Below, in pieces: positions 20,401 through 28,386 of a stretch of 64,000 nucleotides of DNA. The stretch is taken from NCBI RefSeq assembly GCF_000374165.1, contig NZ_KB893716.1:62001-126000 (forward strand), given 5' to 3'. The notes under the pieces are model-generated. The model had not been told where the DNA came from, did not search any database, and was given only the letters and a program-made list of their open reading frames with translations. Every line of letters begins with the position of its first letter. Within the stretch, counting starts at the first letter, position 1. The stretch is from Parafrankia elaeagni. Lineage in GTDB: Bacteria > Actinomycetota > Actinomycetes > Frankiales > Frankiaceae. The position numbers and the translations under genes are program-made.

Positions 20401-20738
20401 TCATCGACGCGAGCCTGCTCGACCCTCCCCGCTCGTGCCTGGCCTCCTGGTACGGCCTGCTCGCCGAGATGTGGTTGGCGGCCGGGTTGGTGGCCGAGTC
20501 CGCCGCCACGCTCGACCGCGCAGAGGATTTTCTCGACGCCTACGGCGAACGATATGCCGAAGGCCACATACTCCTGCTGCGCGCGCGGCTCATGCGGGAC
20601 CGCGGCGAGCCCACCGCCGCGGTCCGGGCCAAGGCCGAGCGGGCTCGCGCGCTTTCCACCGAGCGCGAGGCCCATCTGTTCGCCCACCGCGCCGAGGAAC
20701 TGTTGGCTGGCTTGGCGGAGGCGTCGTCCGGCGACTGA
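17418..20738 (+). CDS. BTAD/AfsR-type transcriptional regulator with ATPase domain
   Basis: 1106 residues from ATG at 17418 (GGGG upstream). It has the same architecture as the regulator at 10652-13972: winged helix (VQILGPLRLW), BTAD domain, STAND ATPase with GEPGVGKT and VLVVDDLQWAD, then a helical repeat tail. An insertion of about 50 residues separates BTAD and ATPase. It starts about 100 bases after the MMPL exporter on the same strand. The very high similarity in the DNA-binding helix region suggests that both paralogues read similar DNA sites. Confidence 0.88.
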   Translation: MSPPPVRPGSHGQPALGGDLTVQILGPLRLWRDGVELDAGPRQQSYLLALLLVRAGRPISTSELIDLIWGDDVPASALNILQKYIGALRRLLEPALSARETGSYLQRRGSGYLFAVGAGTLDLITFRKLVDAARTDLAQQRLNAALDLYAQALDLWHGPAGDGLSHGSTALSLFAALNDEFFDACVTAAELAVTRRRPERVLQSLRLAAGLAPLHETVQASFIVTLAAVGRQTEALAVFGGVRARLADELGLDPGPVLRAAHLRVLSQPPRFTESAGADGDGPDGMARGPLPVRRPPEPPTLVGRAEARPFERQQASVLDAPRADGLIGRADELAVLRFAVNSAFTGGTGFVVVEGEPGVGKTHLLEEASTEADQRGALVVWGRCLDGDGTPSMWPWVQAVGAVLDGLPAAEREKWHTGELSRFLAPRGDFLAGPGSPDGGAQFRLFERIVALLGQISARRPVVLVVDDLQWADVASLELCSHLAARLPRGAAIIGALRDRAPVPGSELARMLAAASRVPTHRRIRLGPLDPAEVAELVGRETGQVPCARVAHRIHIRAAGNPFFVRELSRLLADGGVLTEKAAARAGVPSTVLDVVRDRMAGLDDDSRGLVQIAALIGRDVEVGLLAGAAGLDAQTCIDRLEPLDALGLLAPPPGDPFSFRFAHDLVRESVVRTTPPPRATRLHLRVADALERSVLDGEAVAERLAHHLWAAGPLADPARTAAALIRAGRRAAARSAFETASRQLESAARVARTAGLAELELSALSLLTAVVGMRSGYVGSAADLLERAEHLALGAGRKREAADFLFSRWLAHAQGIQLDQGGPLARRLLEQGEASADPVVCAYGRHAWGIHQWGVGNIGEAFRYLNQSASTMRLAQREEEPLRHDLQLLSPVMLALNTALHGDVEKARALLDRLEAAAGGDPYAVTVWSAFAATVAALAGDPAWARRAAERGIAVDQEFSYGFLGSYPRLARWWARAMTGEDPAGAAMAAKEIIDASLLDPPRSCLASWYGLLAEMWLAAGLVAESAATLDRAEDFLDAYGERYAEGHILLLRARLMRDRGEPTAAVRAKAERARALSTEREAHLFAHRAEELLAGLAEASSGD

Positions 20739-20787
20739 TCGCCGCGACAGGACAGGACATCGCCGTCTCGCCAGAGCGTGATGTGCG

Positions 20788-21003
20788 TCAGTGTCTGGCC
20801 TTCATTCTGGATGACGAGTAGAAGGCCCAGACGTGGAACGCCAGCCCGATGCCCCAGGCCAGTATTGACCAGAGCGGCCAGAAGAAATGGTCCCGCGTGA
20901 GGGTCGCCCACAGCGCGACCTGGGCGAGGTTTGCCAGGGCATACCAGAGAACGTGGACCCGCAGGCCCCACTTCCTGGCGTTTTCGCTTTTTTCGTGCGT
21001 CAT
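20788..21003 (-). CDS. Small 2TM-domain membrane protein
   Basis: A 71-residue protein beginning MTHEKSENARKWG with two hydrophobic helices (about 15-35 and 40-62) and a basic C-terminus (SSSRMKARH). It matches the 2TM-domain small proteins often seen near regulators in actinobacteria; their function is unknown. An upstream TTG would add six residues. It lies convergent to the BTAD regulator. Confidence 0.65.
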   Translation of the reverse strand: MTHEKSENARKWGLRVHVLWYALANLAQVALWATLTRDHFFWPLWSILAWGIGLAFHVWAFYSSSRMKARH

Positions 21004-21160
21004 GATCGCAGCGTAGGCCAACGCACTTTACGTGGAGTGGACTGCCTGTTTATCGGCCGCCGAGGCGCGTACCAGCCTGGTTCAGTGCTCGTCAAGAATC
21101 CGGCTCTACATTGAGCCCTGATCGCCGCCGACAACAACGGACATTGAAGGGTCTACATCG

Positions 21161-21955
21161 ATGACGACAACTCGCCGGACCGTGCTGGTCGGATCCGCCA
21201 CGGTCGCGACCGGCGCCCTGGCCGGAGTGCCCGCCGCGCAGGCACTCACCCAGCCCGCGCCCCGGCAGCGTCCCACCGTGGTACTCACGCACGGCGCGTT
21301 CGCCGACGCCTCCGGCTGGAACGGCGTCGCCGCCCGGCTCATCCGCGACGGCTACCCGGTCATCGCCCCGCCGAACCCGCTGCGCGGCGTGGCCGCCGAC
21401 TCCGCCTATCTGGCGAGCATCCTCGCCACGCTCAGCGGTCCGCTCGTCCTCGCCGCGCACTCCTACGGCGGAATCGTCGTCACGAACGCCGCGACCGGCA
21501 ACGCGAATGTGAAGGCGCTGGTCTACGTGGCCGCATTCGTTCCCGATCAGGGGGAGACGCTGCTGGGGCTGCAGACGAAATACCCCGGAAGCAAACTCGA
21601 CGAGACGGCGCTGGACATCCGTCCCTACGGCGGGGGCGTCGACGGATACATCAAGAAGGATGTCTTCCGCGACGTGTTCGCCGGAGACCTGCCGCGGGCG
21701 GCCACCGACCTGATGTGGGCAAGCCAGCGGCCGAGCGACGTGCGCACGCTGCAGGAGCCGTCCGGCGCTCCGGCCTGGAGATCCATTCCGTCCTGGTACC
21801 TCGTCGCCCGCAACGACAACGTGCTTCCCGCCGCGGCGCAGCGGTTCATGGCGCAGCGGGCCGGCGCGCGCACCGTCGAGGCCAGCGCCTCGCACGTGGC
21901 GATGATCGCGCAGCCCGTCGCGACAGCGGAGCTCATCAAGCGCGCCGCGGGCTGA
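21161..21955 (+). CDS. Exported alpha/beta hydrolase
   Basis: 264 residues with a twin-arginine-like signal (TTTRRTVLVG, hydrophobic stretch, AAQA cleavage region), then an alpha/beta hydrolase fold. Motifs are THGAFADAS, nucleophile Ser in AAHSYGG and His in ASHVAMI. It is a secreted relative of the cytosolic hydrolase at 14052-14750. The MFS gene follows after 50 bases, so the two form a small operon. Probably an esterase or lactonase-like enzyme; substrate unknown. Confidence 0.85.
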   Translation: MTTTRRTVLVGSATVATGALAGVPAAQALTQPAPRQRPTVVLTHGAFADASGWNGVAARLIRDGYPVIAPPNPLRGVAADSAYLASILATLSGPLVLAAHSYGGIVVTNAATGNANVKALVYVAAFVPDQGETLLGLQTKYPGSKLDETALDIRPYGGGVDGYIKKDVFRDVFAGDLPRAATDLMWASQRPSDVRTLQEPSGAPAWRSIPSWYLVARNDNVLPAAAQRFMAQRAGARTVEASASHVAMIAQPVATAELIKRAAG

Positions 21956-22005
21956 CGAAGCCCCGTAGCGGGAGCGAGGCCGCGCAGAGTCCATGAGGAG
22001 GGACG

Positions 22006-23247
22006 ATGCATCAACGCGCATATGAAGGCCAGTGCGCCGCCGAGGAGAAGCGGCACACCTCCGCCAGATCACTGGTCCGCAGGCCGCTGCTGACGTTGTT
22101 CGCGCTGGGGCTGGGCACCTTCGCGATCGGCACCGGCGAGTTCGGTAGCAATGGCATCATCCAGCTGTTCGCGTCCGATCTGGACGTGTCGATCCCGGTC
22201 GCGACGTACGCGGTCACCGGATACGCCTTCGGAGTAGCGATGGGCTCTCCGGTGATCGCCCTGCTTGCCGCCCGGGCCAACCGGCGCACGCTGCTGCTTG
22301 GCCTGGTGGTGCTGTTCCTGGTCGGTAATGGGCTCTCCGCGCTGGCACCGAACATCACGCTGCTCGTCCTCTTCCGGTTCGTCGCCGGCAGCGTGCAGGG
22401 CGCGTTCTTCGGCGCCGGCGCCGTCGTCGCCGCGTACGTCTACGGCCCGGGTAAGGGCGGCAGGGCGTTCGCCACCGTGATGGGGGGACTCACCATCGCC
22501 ACCGTCGCCGGTTCGCCGCTGGCCACCTTCGTCGGCCAGAACGCCGGCTGGCGGGTCATGTACTGGGCCGTGGTCGCCGTCGGGCTGCTCGCTGGCGCGG
22601 CCCTGGTGACCTGGCTACCCCACTCCGACGAGTTGCGCGGCACCTCCGTCACGAACGAGCTGGGCGCTCTCCGCCGGCTCAACGTCTGGCTGATGGTCAC
22701 CGTCGCGGCCCTCGGTATCTCCAGCATCTTCGCCGTCTACACGTTCATCGGTCCGTTCATCACCGACGCGGCGCGGCGGGACGCCTCGCTCATCCCGATC
22801 GCGCTCGCCATCTTCGGCCTCGGCATGGCGGCCGGCAACCTTCTCGGCGGGCGTCTCGCCGACCGGTACGAGAACCGCGGACTGGTCTGGGGTTACGGCG
22901 GCGTACTGGCGCTCCTCGTGCTGATCGGAGTGGCCGGCAGCAACCTGGTGGTCCTGCTGCCCTGCCTGTTCGGCGTCGGCGCGACCATGATGGCCGCGAT
23001 CCCCACCATCCAGGTCCGGCTGACCGGCCTCGCGCCGGACGCCCCGACTCTGATGGGCGCGCTCAACCTGGCCGCCCTCAACCTGGCCAACTCACTCGGC
23101 GCGATCGGCGGCGCCATCGCCCTCGACGCCGGCTGGGGAACTCTGTCCACCGTCTGGGCCGGCTTCGTTCTCACTACCGCCGGTCTGCTCCTTTACGTCG
23201 CGACCGTCGCCCGGGTAAAGCCGTCACCCGTCCCGGTGCCCGCCTGA
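22006..23247 (+). CDS. MFS transporter (drug:H+ antiporter type)
   Basis: 413 residues with 12 predicted helices. The N-terminal signature LGTFAIGTGEFGSNGI resembles the sugar/drug efflux (AraJ/Cmr-like) branch, and the loop-2 motif is degenerate (ARANRRTLL). A strong GAGGAGG precedes the ATG. It likely exports a small molecule and sits directly behind an exported hydrolase. Confidence 0.88.
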   Translation: MHQRAYEGQCAAEEKRHTSARSLVRRPLLTLFALGLGTFAIGTGEFGSNGIIQLFASDLDVSIPVATYAVTGYAFGVAMGSPVIALLAARANRRTLLLGLVVLFLVGNGLSALAPNITLLVLFRFVAGSVQGAFFGAGAVVAAYVYGPGKGGRAFATVMGGLTIATVAGSPLATFVGQNAGWRVMYWAVVAVGLLAGAALVTWLPHSDELRGTSVTNELGALRRLNVWLMVTVAALGISSIFAVYTFIGPFITDAARRDASLIPIALAIFGLGMAAGNLLGGRLADRYENRGLVWGYGGVLALLVLIGVAGSNLVVLLPCLFGVGATMMAAIPTIQVRLTGLAPDAPTLMGALNLAALNLANSLGAIGGAIALDAGWGTLSTVWAGFVLTTAGLLLYVATVARVKPSPVPVPA

Positions 23248-23352
23248 TCGTTTCAGCCCAACCGATACTCCGGCAGGAGATCCGCCCCAAGGGCCCGGCA
23301 TCGCCGAGGACCGCATCAGCGACCCCTCTGGGCACCGGGCCGGGCGCGGGTC

Positions 23353-25227
23353 CTACCCGCGTACGACGAGGGCGTCGACCGCGACAACACCCAGGCCCTG
23401 CGGGCGGACCATGATCGGGTTGATGTCCAGCTCCGCGATCCGGTCGCCGAGGTCCACCGCCAACGCCTGAAGCCGCATGACGACGACGACGCCGTCGACC
23501 CGGGCCTGCGGGGCCGCAGCCGCCGCCGTCACGGTGAGCCGCTTCCAGGTGTCGCGGACGGCGTCCGCGTCCGCGACACCGACGGCCACCAGGCCCAGGT
23601 CGGACTTGTGCGCGATGTCCGCGGAGGCGATCTTCAGCACGACCGGGAAGCCCAGTTCGGCGGCGGCCGCGACCGCCTCCTCGGGCGAGGTGATGAGCCG
23701 TTCGGCCACCGTGGGAATGCCGTACCCGGCGAGCAGCCGCTTGGAGTCGACCTCGTTGAGGGTGCCGGTACGGGCTTCGGCGAGCAGGGACTCGGCCGCG
23801 GCCCGCGCGGTCTCCGACGCCAGCGGTCCGGCGCCAGCGGCAGGTACGGCGCCCTCGGCAGGTACGGCGCCTCCGGCGGGTGCGGCGTTCACGGCGAACG
23901 GGCTGCGGTACTCGCGGACGAACGTCGAGTACCTGCCGAGCTCGCCGAGGCCGCGCACGGCGGCGCCGAACGAGTGGAACAGCGGCATGCCGGCCGCGCA
24001 CAACGCCCGGTAGGCGTCGTCGTCGCGGATCGGCGAGGTCCACGCCGCCACCACCGGCTTGCCCTCCCCCGCGACCGCCCGCTGGTGCAGCGCGATCAGG
24101 TCCCGGGCGAGCGCGGCGCTCATTCCCGGGAACACCCCGGTGATCGGCGCGAACAGCACGTCCACGTTCGGGTCGTCGAGCATGATCTCGAGGACCCGCC
24201 GGTTCTCCGGGCGGGCGGTGATGACACCCCCGGCGTCGACCGGGTTGTCCCGCTTCAGGTACCAGGGCACGAACTCGCCGAGTGCCTCGACCGTCTCGGG
24301 GGCGAACGTCGGCACGGGCACGCCGGTCGTACCGCACAGGTCGGCGACGTGCGACGCCGTGCCGCCGGACATCGCGTAGACGGCCACCCCGCCGGGCCCG
24401 TCGAGCAGCCCGATGTGGCAGAACATCCCGGAGATCTCGATGACCTCGTCGATGTCGTCCACCCGGATCACCCCGTACCGGTCGAACACGGCGTCGTGGA
24501 CCGCGTCCGGCCCGGTCAGGTGGCCGGTGTGGGCGGCGGCCATCACGCGCCCCTGTTCGCTGCGCCCGACCTTGATGGCCACGATCGGAACGCCCGCCCG
24601 CGCGCACGCGTCGGCGGCGAGCATGAACGACCGGCCATTCTGGAAGCCCTCGACGTACGTCGCGATCGCGCCGACGCCCGGCCGGCCGGCGAGGTGGCCG
24701 GCGACGTCCGCCCATTCGATGTCGGTCTCGTTGCCCAGGGTCGCCCACAGTTCGATCCCGATGCCCAGCACCTGGCCCTGGGTGATCGGCCGCCCCTGGT
24801 AGCCGGACTGGCTGATGATCGCGAGCCTGCGGCCGGGCAGGCCCTGCTGCCAGGGCTCGAAGATGTTCAGGTTGGTGTTCGGGCCGATGATCCGGGTCGC
24901 GCCCGCGGCGAGCTCGCGCAGGCGCACCTCGGCCGCGTGGCCCTCGGCGGTGCCCAGCTCGGCGAAGCCGGCGGAGAACACGATCACGAAGCCGGCGCCG
25001 CGCGCGACCGCCTGCTCGACGACCGGCAGCGGGTCGCGGACCAGGACCACCACCACGTCCGGATCCTCCGGCAGCTCCGCGACACTCGGGTACGCCTTCA
25101 CCCCCTGGATCTCGGCCTTCTTCGGATGCACCGGCACCACGTCCGCGCCCAGCGCGCCCAGCCGCTCCCGCACCTGCATCCACTGGGCCCGCTGCGGGCT
25201 CCTCTCGCTGTCGGTCGCGCCGACCAC
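23353..25227 (-). CDS. ADP-forming acyl-CoA ligase (CoA-binding plus ATP-grasp), probably damaged
   Basis: 624 residues from GTG at 25227. It has a CoA-binding Rossmann domain (VVGATDS at the start), a ligase-CoA domain with an AAHTG motif where the phospho-His is expected, and a C-terminal ATP-grasp part (LLAGYGIPTV, VVLKIAS, IAHKSD). Two lesions are visible. An ideal GAGGAGG plus ATG start (25309) lies upstream in a different frame. In the ATP-grasp domain VVVVMR is joined directly to LAVDLGDRIAELD, missing roughly 80-90 residues of the usual core. It is likely inactive or a pseudogene. Confidence 0.7.
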   Translation of the reverse strand: MVGATDSERSPQRAQWMQVRERLGALGADVVPVHPKKAEIQGVKAYPSVAELPEDPDVVVVLVRDPLPVVEQAVARGAGFVIVFSAGFAELGTAEGHAAEVRLRELAAGATRIIGPNTNLNIFEPWQQGLPGRRLAIISQSGYQGRPITQGQVLGIGIELWATLGNETDIEWADVAGHLAGRPGVGAIATYVEGFQNGRSFMLAADACARAGVPIVAIKVGRSEQGRVMAAAHTGHLTGPDAVHDAVFDRYGVIRVDDIDEVIEISGMFCHIGLLDGPGGVAVYAMSGGTASHVADLCGTTGVPVPTFAPETVEALGEFVPWYLKRDNPVDAGGVITARPENRRVLEIMLDDPNVDVLFAPITGVFPGMSAALARDLIALHQRAVAGEGKPVVAAWTSPIRDDDAYRALCAAGMPLFHSFGAAVRGLGELGRYSTFVREYRSPFAVNAAPAGGAVPAEGAVPAAGAGPLASETARAAAESLLAEARTGTLNEVDSKRLLAGYGIPTVAERLITSPEEAVAAAAELGFPVVLKIASADIAHKSDLGLVAVGVADADAVRDTWKRLTVTAAAAAPQARVDGVVVVMRLQALAVDLGDRIAELDINPIMVRPQGLGVVAVDALVVRG

Positions 25228-25417
25228 GGCGACGACCCGCGGCGAGAACAGGCGACCAGTCGATCGGTCGAAGTGTCGGCTCGGTCGGGCCGGGGTCGGA
25301 TCCGGACATCGCTAACCTCCTCAAAGAGCTGCGCGGGCGCCGGATGAACCACGGTGTGCCCACGGCGGTGACGGTGTGCGTGGCGGCCGGGCCGGTCTGC
25401 CCCGCCGGCCGGCCGGC

Positions 25418-25441
25418 CCGGCTGACCGGCAGGTCAGCCGG
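25418..25441 (-). terminator. Hairpin after the enoyl-CoA hydratase remnant
   Basis: A 10-bp perfect stem (CCGGCTGACC and GGTCAGCCGG) with a 4-base loop, directly beyond the stop of the hydratase remnant. It fits a factor-independent terminator without a U-run. Confidence 0.5.
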
Positions 25442-25570
25442 TCAGAAGCCGCGGAACCGGGTCGGGCGGCGCTCGACGAAGCTGGCGACGCCCTCGGTGG
25501 AGTCCACCGTGTTCGACAGGACCTCGACGATCCACGCCTCCGCCTGGGCGAGCTGGTCCCAAGACCGGGA
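25442..25570 (-). pseudogene. Enoyl-CoA hydratase C-terminal remnant
   Basis: The last 40 residues of the frame (QLAQAEAWIVEVLS, then EGVASFVERRPTRFRGF) match the C-terminus of crotonase-fold enoyl-CoA hydratases, where FVERRPTRF is characteristic. Upstream of about 25570 the similarity stops abruptly and a transposase tail begins. The catalytic part is lost. Confidence 0.65.
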
Positions 25571-25592
25571 AGTTAGATGGGGCTGGTCGGTG

Positions 25593-25886
25593 TCAAGTCC
25601 CCACTGGGATGATCTCGATGGCGAGGGTCGCTTGGTAGCTGGGGCCGTGGATGCGGCCTTTGCGGGTGTTGGCGGCGTAGTTGGAGATCGCGCGTTTGAC
25701 GACGCGTGGGCTGACGCGCAGCCGCCGGTCGGGCATGGGCCGGGCCAGGACAGCCCTGCCGATCGTTCCGACAAGGTCGATGACACTGTCTGCGATCACG
25801 CCGGCTGCCTGGATGAGCTGGTCTCGGGCAGTTTCCAGCGCGATGGTGAAGCTGGCATGGTCGGGATCGAGGTCTGGTGTGGACAC
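25593..25886 (-). mobile_element. IS4-like transposase C-terminal remnant
   Basis: A 97-residue frame with the pattern SFTIALETARDQLIQAAG, VIDLVGTIGR and RRLRVSPRVVKRAISNY, ending YQATLAIEI. This is the C-terminal tail typical of actinobacterial IS4-family transposases. The DDE catalytic core is absent. It lies against the truncated enoyl-CoA hydratase, so the element probably inserted there and then decayed. Confidence 0.65.
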
Positions 25887-25904
25887 GGCTGATGACAGAC
25901 TCGG

Positions 25905-25976
25905 CAGACAGCGGAGCTCCCGGGAACAAGGGATCGGTCTTGGCGGACTGCCCTCCTACCGGAGCTCCGCTGTCTG
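25905..25976. repeat. 16-bp perfect inverted repeat beside the transposase remnant
   Basis: CAGACAGCGGAGCTCC (25905-25920) and its exact complement (25961-25976) flank 40 bases. It lies just upstream of the transposase tail. It may be a terminator-like stem or part of the former element's end region. Confidence 0.6.
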
Positions 25977-26061
25977 TTTCAGCCCGACACGCCGGGCACC
26001 ACCAGCCCTTGACAGACCATTGCTCCCACTAACTGCCCGGTCTTGGATCTAGCGTGGGTCC

Positions 26062-26751
26062 ATGCGGGTACTGGTGGTCGAGGACGAGACGCGGACCGCA
26101 GCCCTGCTACGCCGCGGTCTGGTGGAGGAAGGGTTCGCCGTCGACGTCGTCGCGGACGGCCTCGAGGCGGTGTGGCAGGCCAGCGAGGTCGCCTACGACG
26201 TGATCGTCCTCGACCTCATGCTGCCGGGCATCGACGGGTTCGAGGTCTGCCGGCGGCTCCGCGCGGCCCGGCGCTGGGCGCCGGTGCTGATGCTCTCCGC
26301 CCGGGGCGAGGTCACCGACCGGGTCCGCGGGCTCGACGTCGGTGCGGACGACTACCTCGCCAAGCCGTTCAGCTTCGACGAGCTCTCCGCCCGGATTCGA
26401 GCGCTCATCCGCCGTGGGTCCCACGAACGTCCGGTCGTTCTGGACGTCGACGGGTTGCGGCTCGACCCCGCCGGCCGCACCGCGAGCCGCGACGGCACCG
26501 ACCTCGACCTCTCCCCGAAGGAGTTCGCGCTCCTCGAGTACCTGATGCGCCACCCCGGCGAGGTACTCAGCCGCACCGCGATTCTCGAACACGTCTGGGA
26601 CTTCGCGTACGACGGAACCTCGAACGTGGTTGACCAGTACATCGCCTACCTCCGCCGGAAGATCGACAGGCCGTTCGGGACGTCCCAGCTGGAAACGGTC
26701 CGCGGCGCCGGGTACCGGCTGCGCGTCGCCGCCAGCGCGCAGCCGGGCTGA
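26062..26751 (+). CDS. OmpR/PhoB-family response regulator
   Basis: 229 residues: a receiver domain with acidic pocket Glu7-Asp8, phospho-acceptor Asp51 (VLDLMLPG) and Lys near 101 (YLAKPF), then a winged-helix DNA-binding domain (FALLEYLMRHPGEVLSR, ending VRGAGYRL). It is followed after 7 bases by its histidine kinase. A possible promoter TTGACA (26009-26014) with TAACTG (26030-26035) has a short 15-base spacer. Confidence 0.92.
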   Translation: MRVLVVEDETRTAALLRRGLVEEGFAVDVVADGLEAVWQASEVAYDVIVLDLMLPGIDGFEVCRRLRAARRWAPVLMLSARGEVTDRVRGLDVGADDYLAKPFSFDELSARIRALIRRGSHERPVVLDVDGLRLDPAGRTASRDGTDLDLSPKEFALLEYLMRHPGEVLSRTAILEHVWDFAYDGTSNVVDQYIAYLRRKIDRPFGTSQLETVRGAGYRLRVAASAQPG

Positions 26752-26758
26752 CCGGCCG

Positions 26759-28252
26759 ATGCCGCTACGCATCCGCCTCGCCGCCGTCTTCGCGCTCGGA
26801 ACGCTGTTCGTCCTCGCCGGGCTGGGAGTCCTGTTCTACGTCCTGCTGCTGACCAGCCTCCGGAGTTCGCTGGACGAGGGGCTCTCCGCACGCGCCGAGG
26901 CCCTGCGTACCCGGCTGACCGGGACAGGCCCTCCCTTCGCCCGGGAGCTGGCGTCGGCGAGCCCGTTCACGCAGCTGATCGGCGCCGACGGCCGCGTCCT
27001 CGCCTCGTCGCCGCCCGCTCTGACCGATCCGCTGGCCGACAGCGCGCTCCTCACGGCCGGCCGCGCCGGTGAGACCTTCGGCACCGGGCTGCTCAGGACG
27101 GACGACGAGGACGACGACGAGGCGGATGAGGAGAGGGAGGAGGAGAGCGACGAGGAGCGGGTGCGCCTGGTCGCCGGGCCGGTTCTCCTCGCCTCCGGCG
27201 AGCGGGCGGTGCTCGTGGTCGCCTCCCCCACCGACATCACCGATCTCGCCGAGGACCGCGTCCGCGACGTGATCGTGCTGGCCGGCACCCCCATGGTGCT
27301 GTTGTCCGCGCTCGCCGCCTGGGTGCTGTCCGGCTCGGCCCTGCGCCCGGTCGAACGCATGCGCCGCCAGGCGGCAGCCATGGAGGCCGCCGACATCGGT
27401 GGCCGTCTGGAGGTCCCGCGGACCCGGGACGAGATCGCCGCTCTCGCCGCCACCATGAACGGTCTGCTCGACCGCCTGCAGGCGGCGCGTGCCCGGGACC
27501 GCGCCTTCGTCGCCGACGCGGGTCACGAGCTGCGCACCCCGTTGACCAACCTGAAGGCCGAGCTCGAGTTGGCGCTGCGGCCCGGCCGCTCCCACGGGGA
27601 CCTCACCGAGGCGGTGTCCGCGGCCGCGTTCGAGACCGAACGGCTGATCCGGCTGGCGGAGGCGCTGCTGGCCCTCGCCCGCTTCGACGCGGACCCCGTG
27701 CAGTTCGCGAGCCGCGAGACCGTCTCGGTGCGGGATCTTCTGGACCGCGCTGTCCGCGCGGCCACGCCGGCCGCCCAGGCGCGCGAGACGCGGCTGCGGC
27801 TGCACACCGACGGGCCGCTGCTGGTCGACGTGGATCCCGACCGTGTTCGCCAGGCCGTCGACAACCTGCTCGGCAATGCGATCCGGCACGCACCACCCGC
27901 CACCTGCATCGACGTCGACGCGGGCCTCACGCCGGACCCGCCTGCTCCCATGGACGGATCCGAGAGGGAGGACGAGTCGGCGGCCGGGCAGGAAAGACGG
28001 GCCACTGTACGGATCACCGTCCGCGACCGGGGCCCGGGCTTCCCCGCGGACTTCCTGCCACGGGCCTTCGAACGGTTCACCCGAGCCGACACCGCCCGCA
28101 GCCGCGCCCAGGGCGGAACCGGCCTCGGCCTCGCGATCGTCGCCGCGATCGCCACCGCCCACGGAGGCCAGGCCAGCGCTGCCAACCATCCCGAGGGTGG
28201 AGCTGTCGTCTCGGTGTCCCTGCGGGTGCGCCACCCGCGGGACGAAGCCTGA
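26759..28252 (+). CDS. Sensor histidine kinase
   Basis: 497 residues from ATG at 26759. Membrane helices lie at about 8-30 and 172-192, enclosing an external sensor domain, followed by HAMP, HisKA with His256 (GHELRTPL) and HATPase (N-box NLLGNAIRH, G-boxes GPGFP and GTGLGLAI). The sensor has a striking acidic run at residues 115-134 (mostly Asp and Glu), which could bind cations or cationic peptides. It pairs with the response regulator upstream, and a PAP2 phosphatase gene follows. The frame is open upstream, but this start follows the regulator directly and opens with the membrane helix. Confidence 0.92.
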   Translation: MPLRIRLAAVFALGTLFVLAGLGVLFYVLLLTSLRSSLDEGLSARAEALRTRLTGTGPPFARELASASPFTQLIGADGRVLASSPPALTDPLADSALLTAGRAGETFGTGLLRTDDEDDDEADEEREEESDEERVRLVAGPVLLASGERAVLVVASPTDITDLAEDRVRDVIVLAGTPMVLLSALAAWVLSGSALRPVERMRRQAAAMEAADIGGRLEVPRTRDEIAALAATMNGLLDRLQAARARDRAFVADAGHELRTPLTNLKAELELALRPGRSHGDLTEAVSAAAFETERLIRLAEALLALARFDADPVQFASRETVSVRDLLDRAVRAATPAAQARETRLRLHTDGPLLVDVDPDRVRQAVDNLLGNAIRHAPPATCIDVDAGLTPDPPAPMDGSEREDESAAGQERRATVRITVRDRGPGFPADFLPRAFERFTRADTARSRAQGGTGLGLAIVAAIATAHGGQASAANHPEGGAVVSVSLRVRHPRDEA

Positions 28253-28386
28253 CCAGCGATCGCCGACGCGGCGACGCGGCGACGTCACATCGTTCTCACA
28301 CGAACCGGGTTCTAGCCTGCACTCCGGTGACCTGCACGACCTGCGTGGCAGTGTCCGCGCCCGGGCCGGACGGAGAGGGAGTTCGC

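Noticed and set aside
23608-25347. A 579-residue plus-strand open frame over the acyl-CoA ligase
   Set aside because: His/Arg/Asp-rich shadow composition and no recognisable fold.
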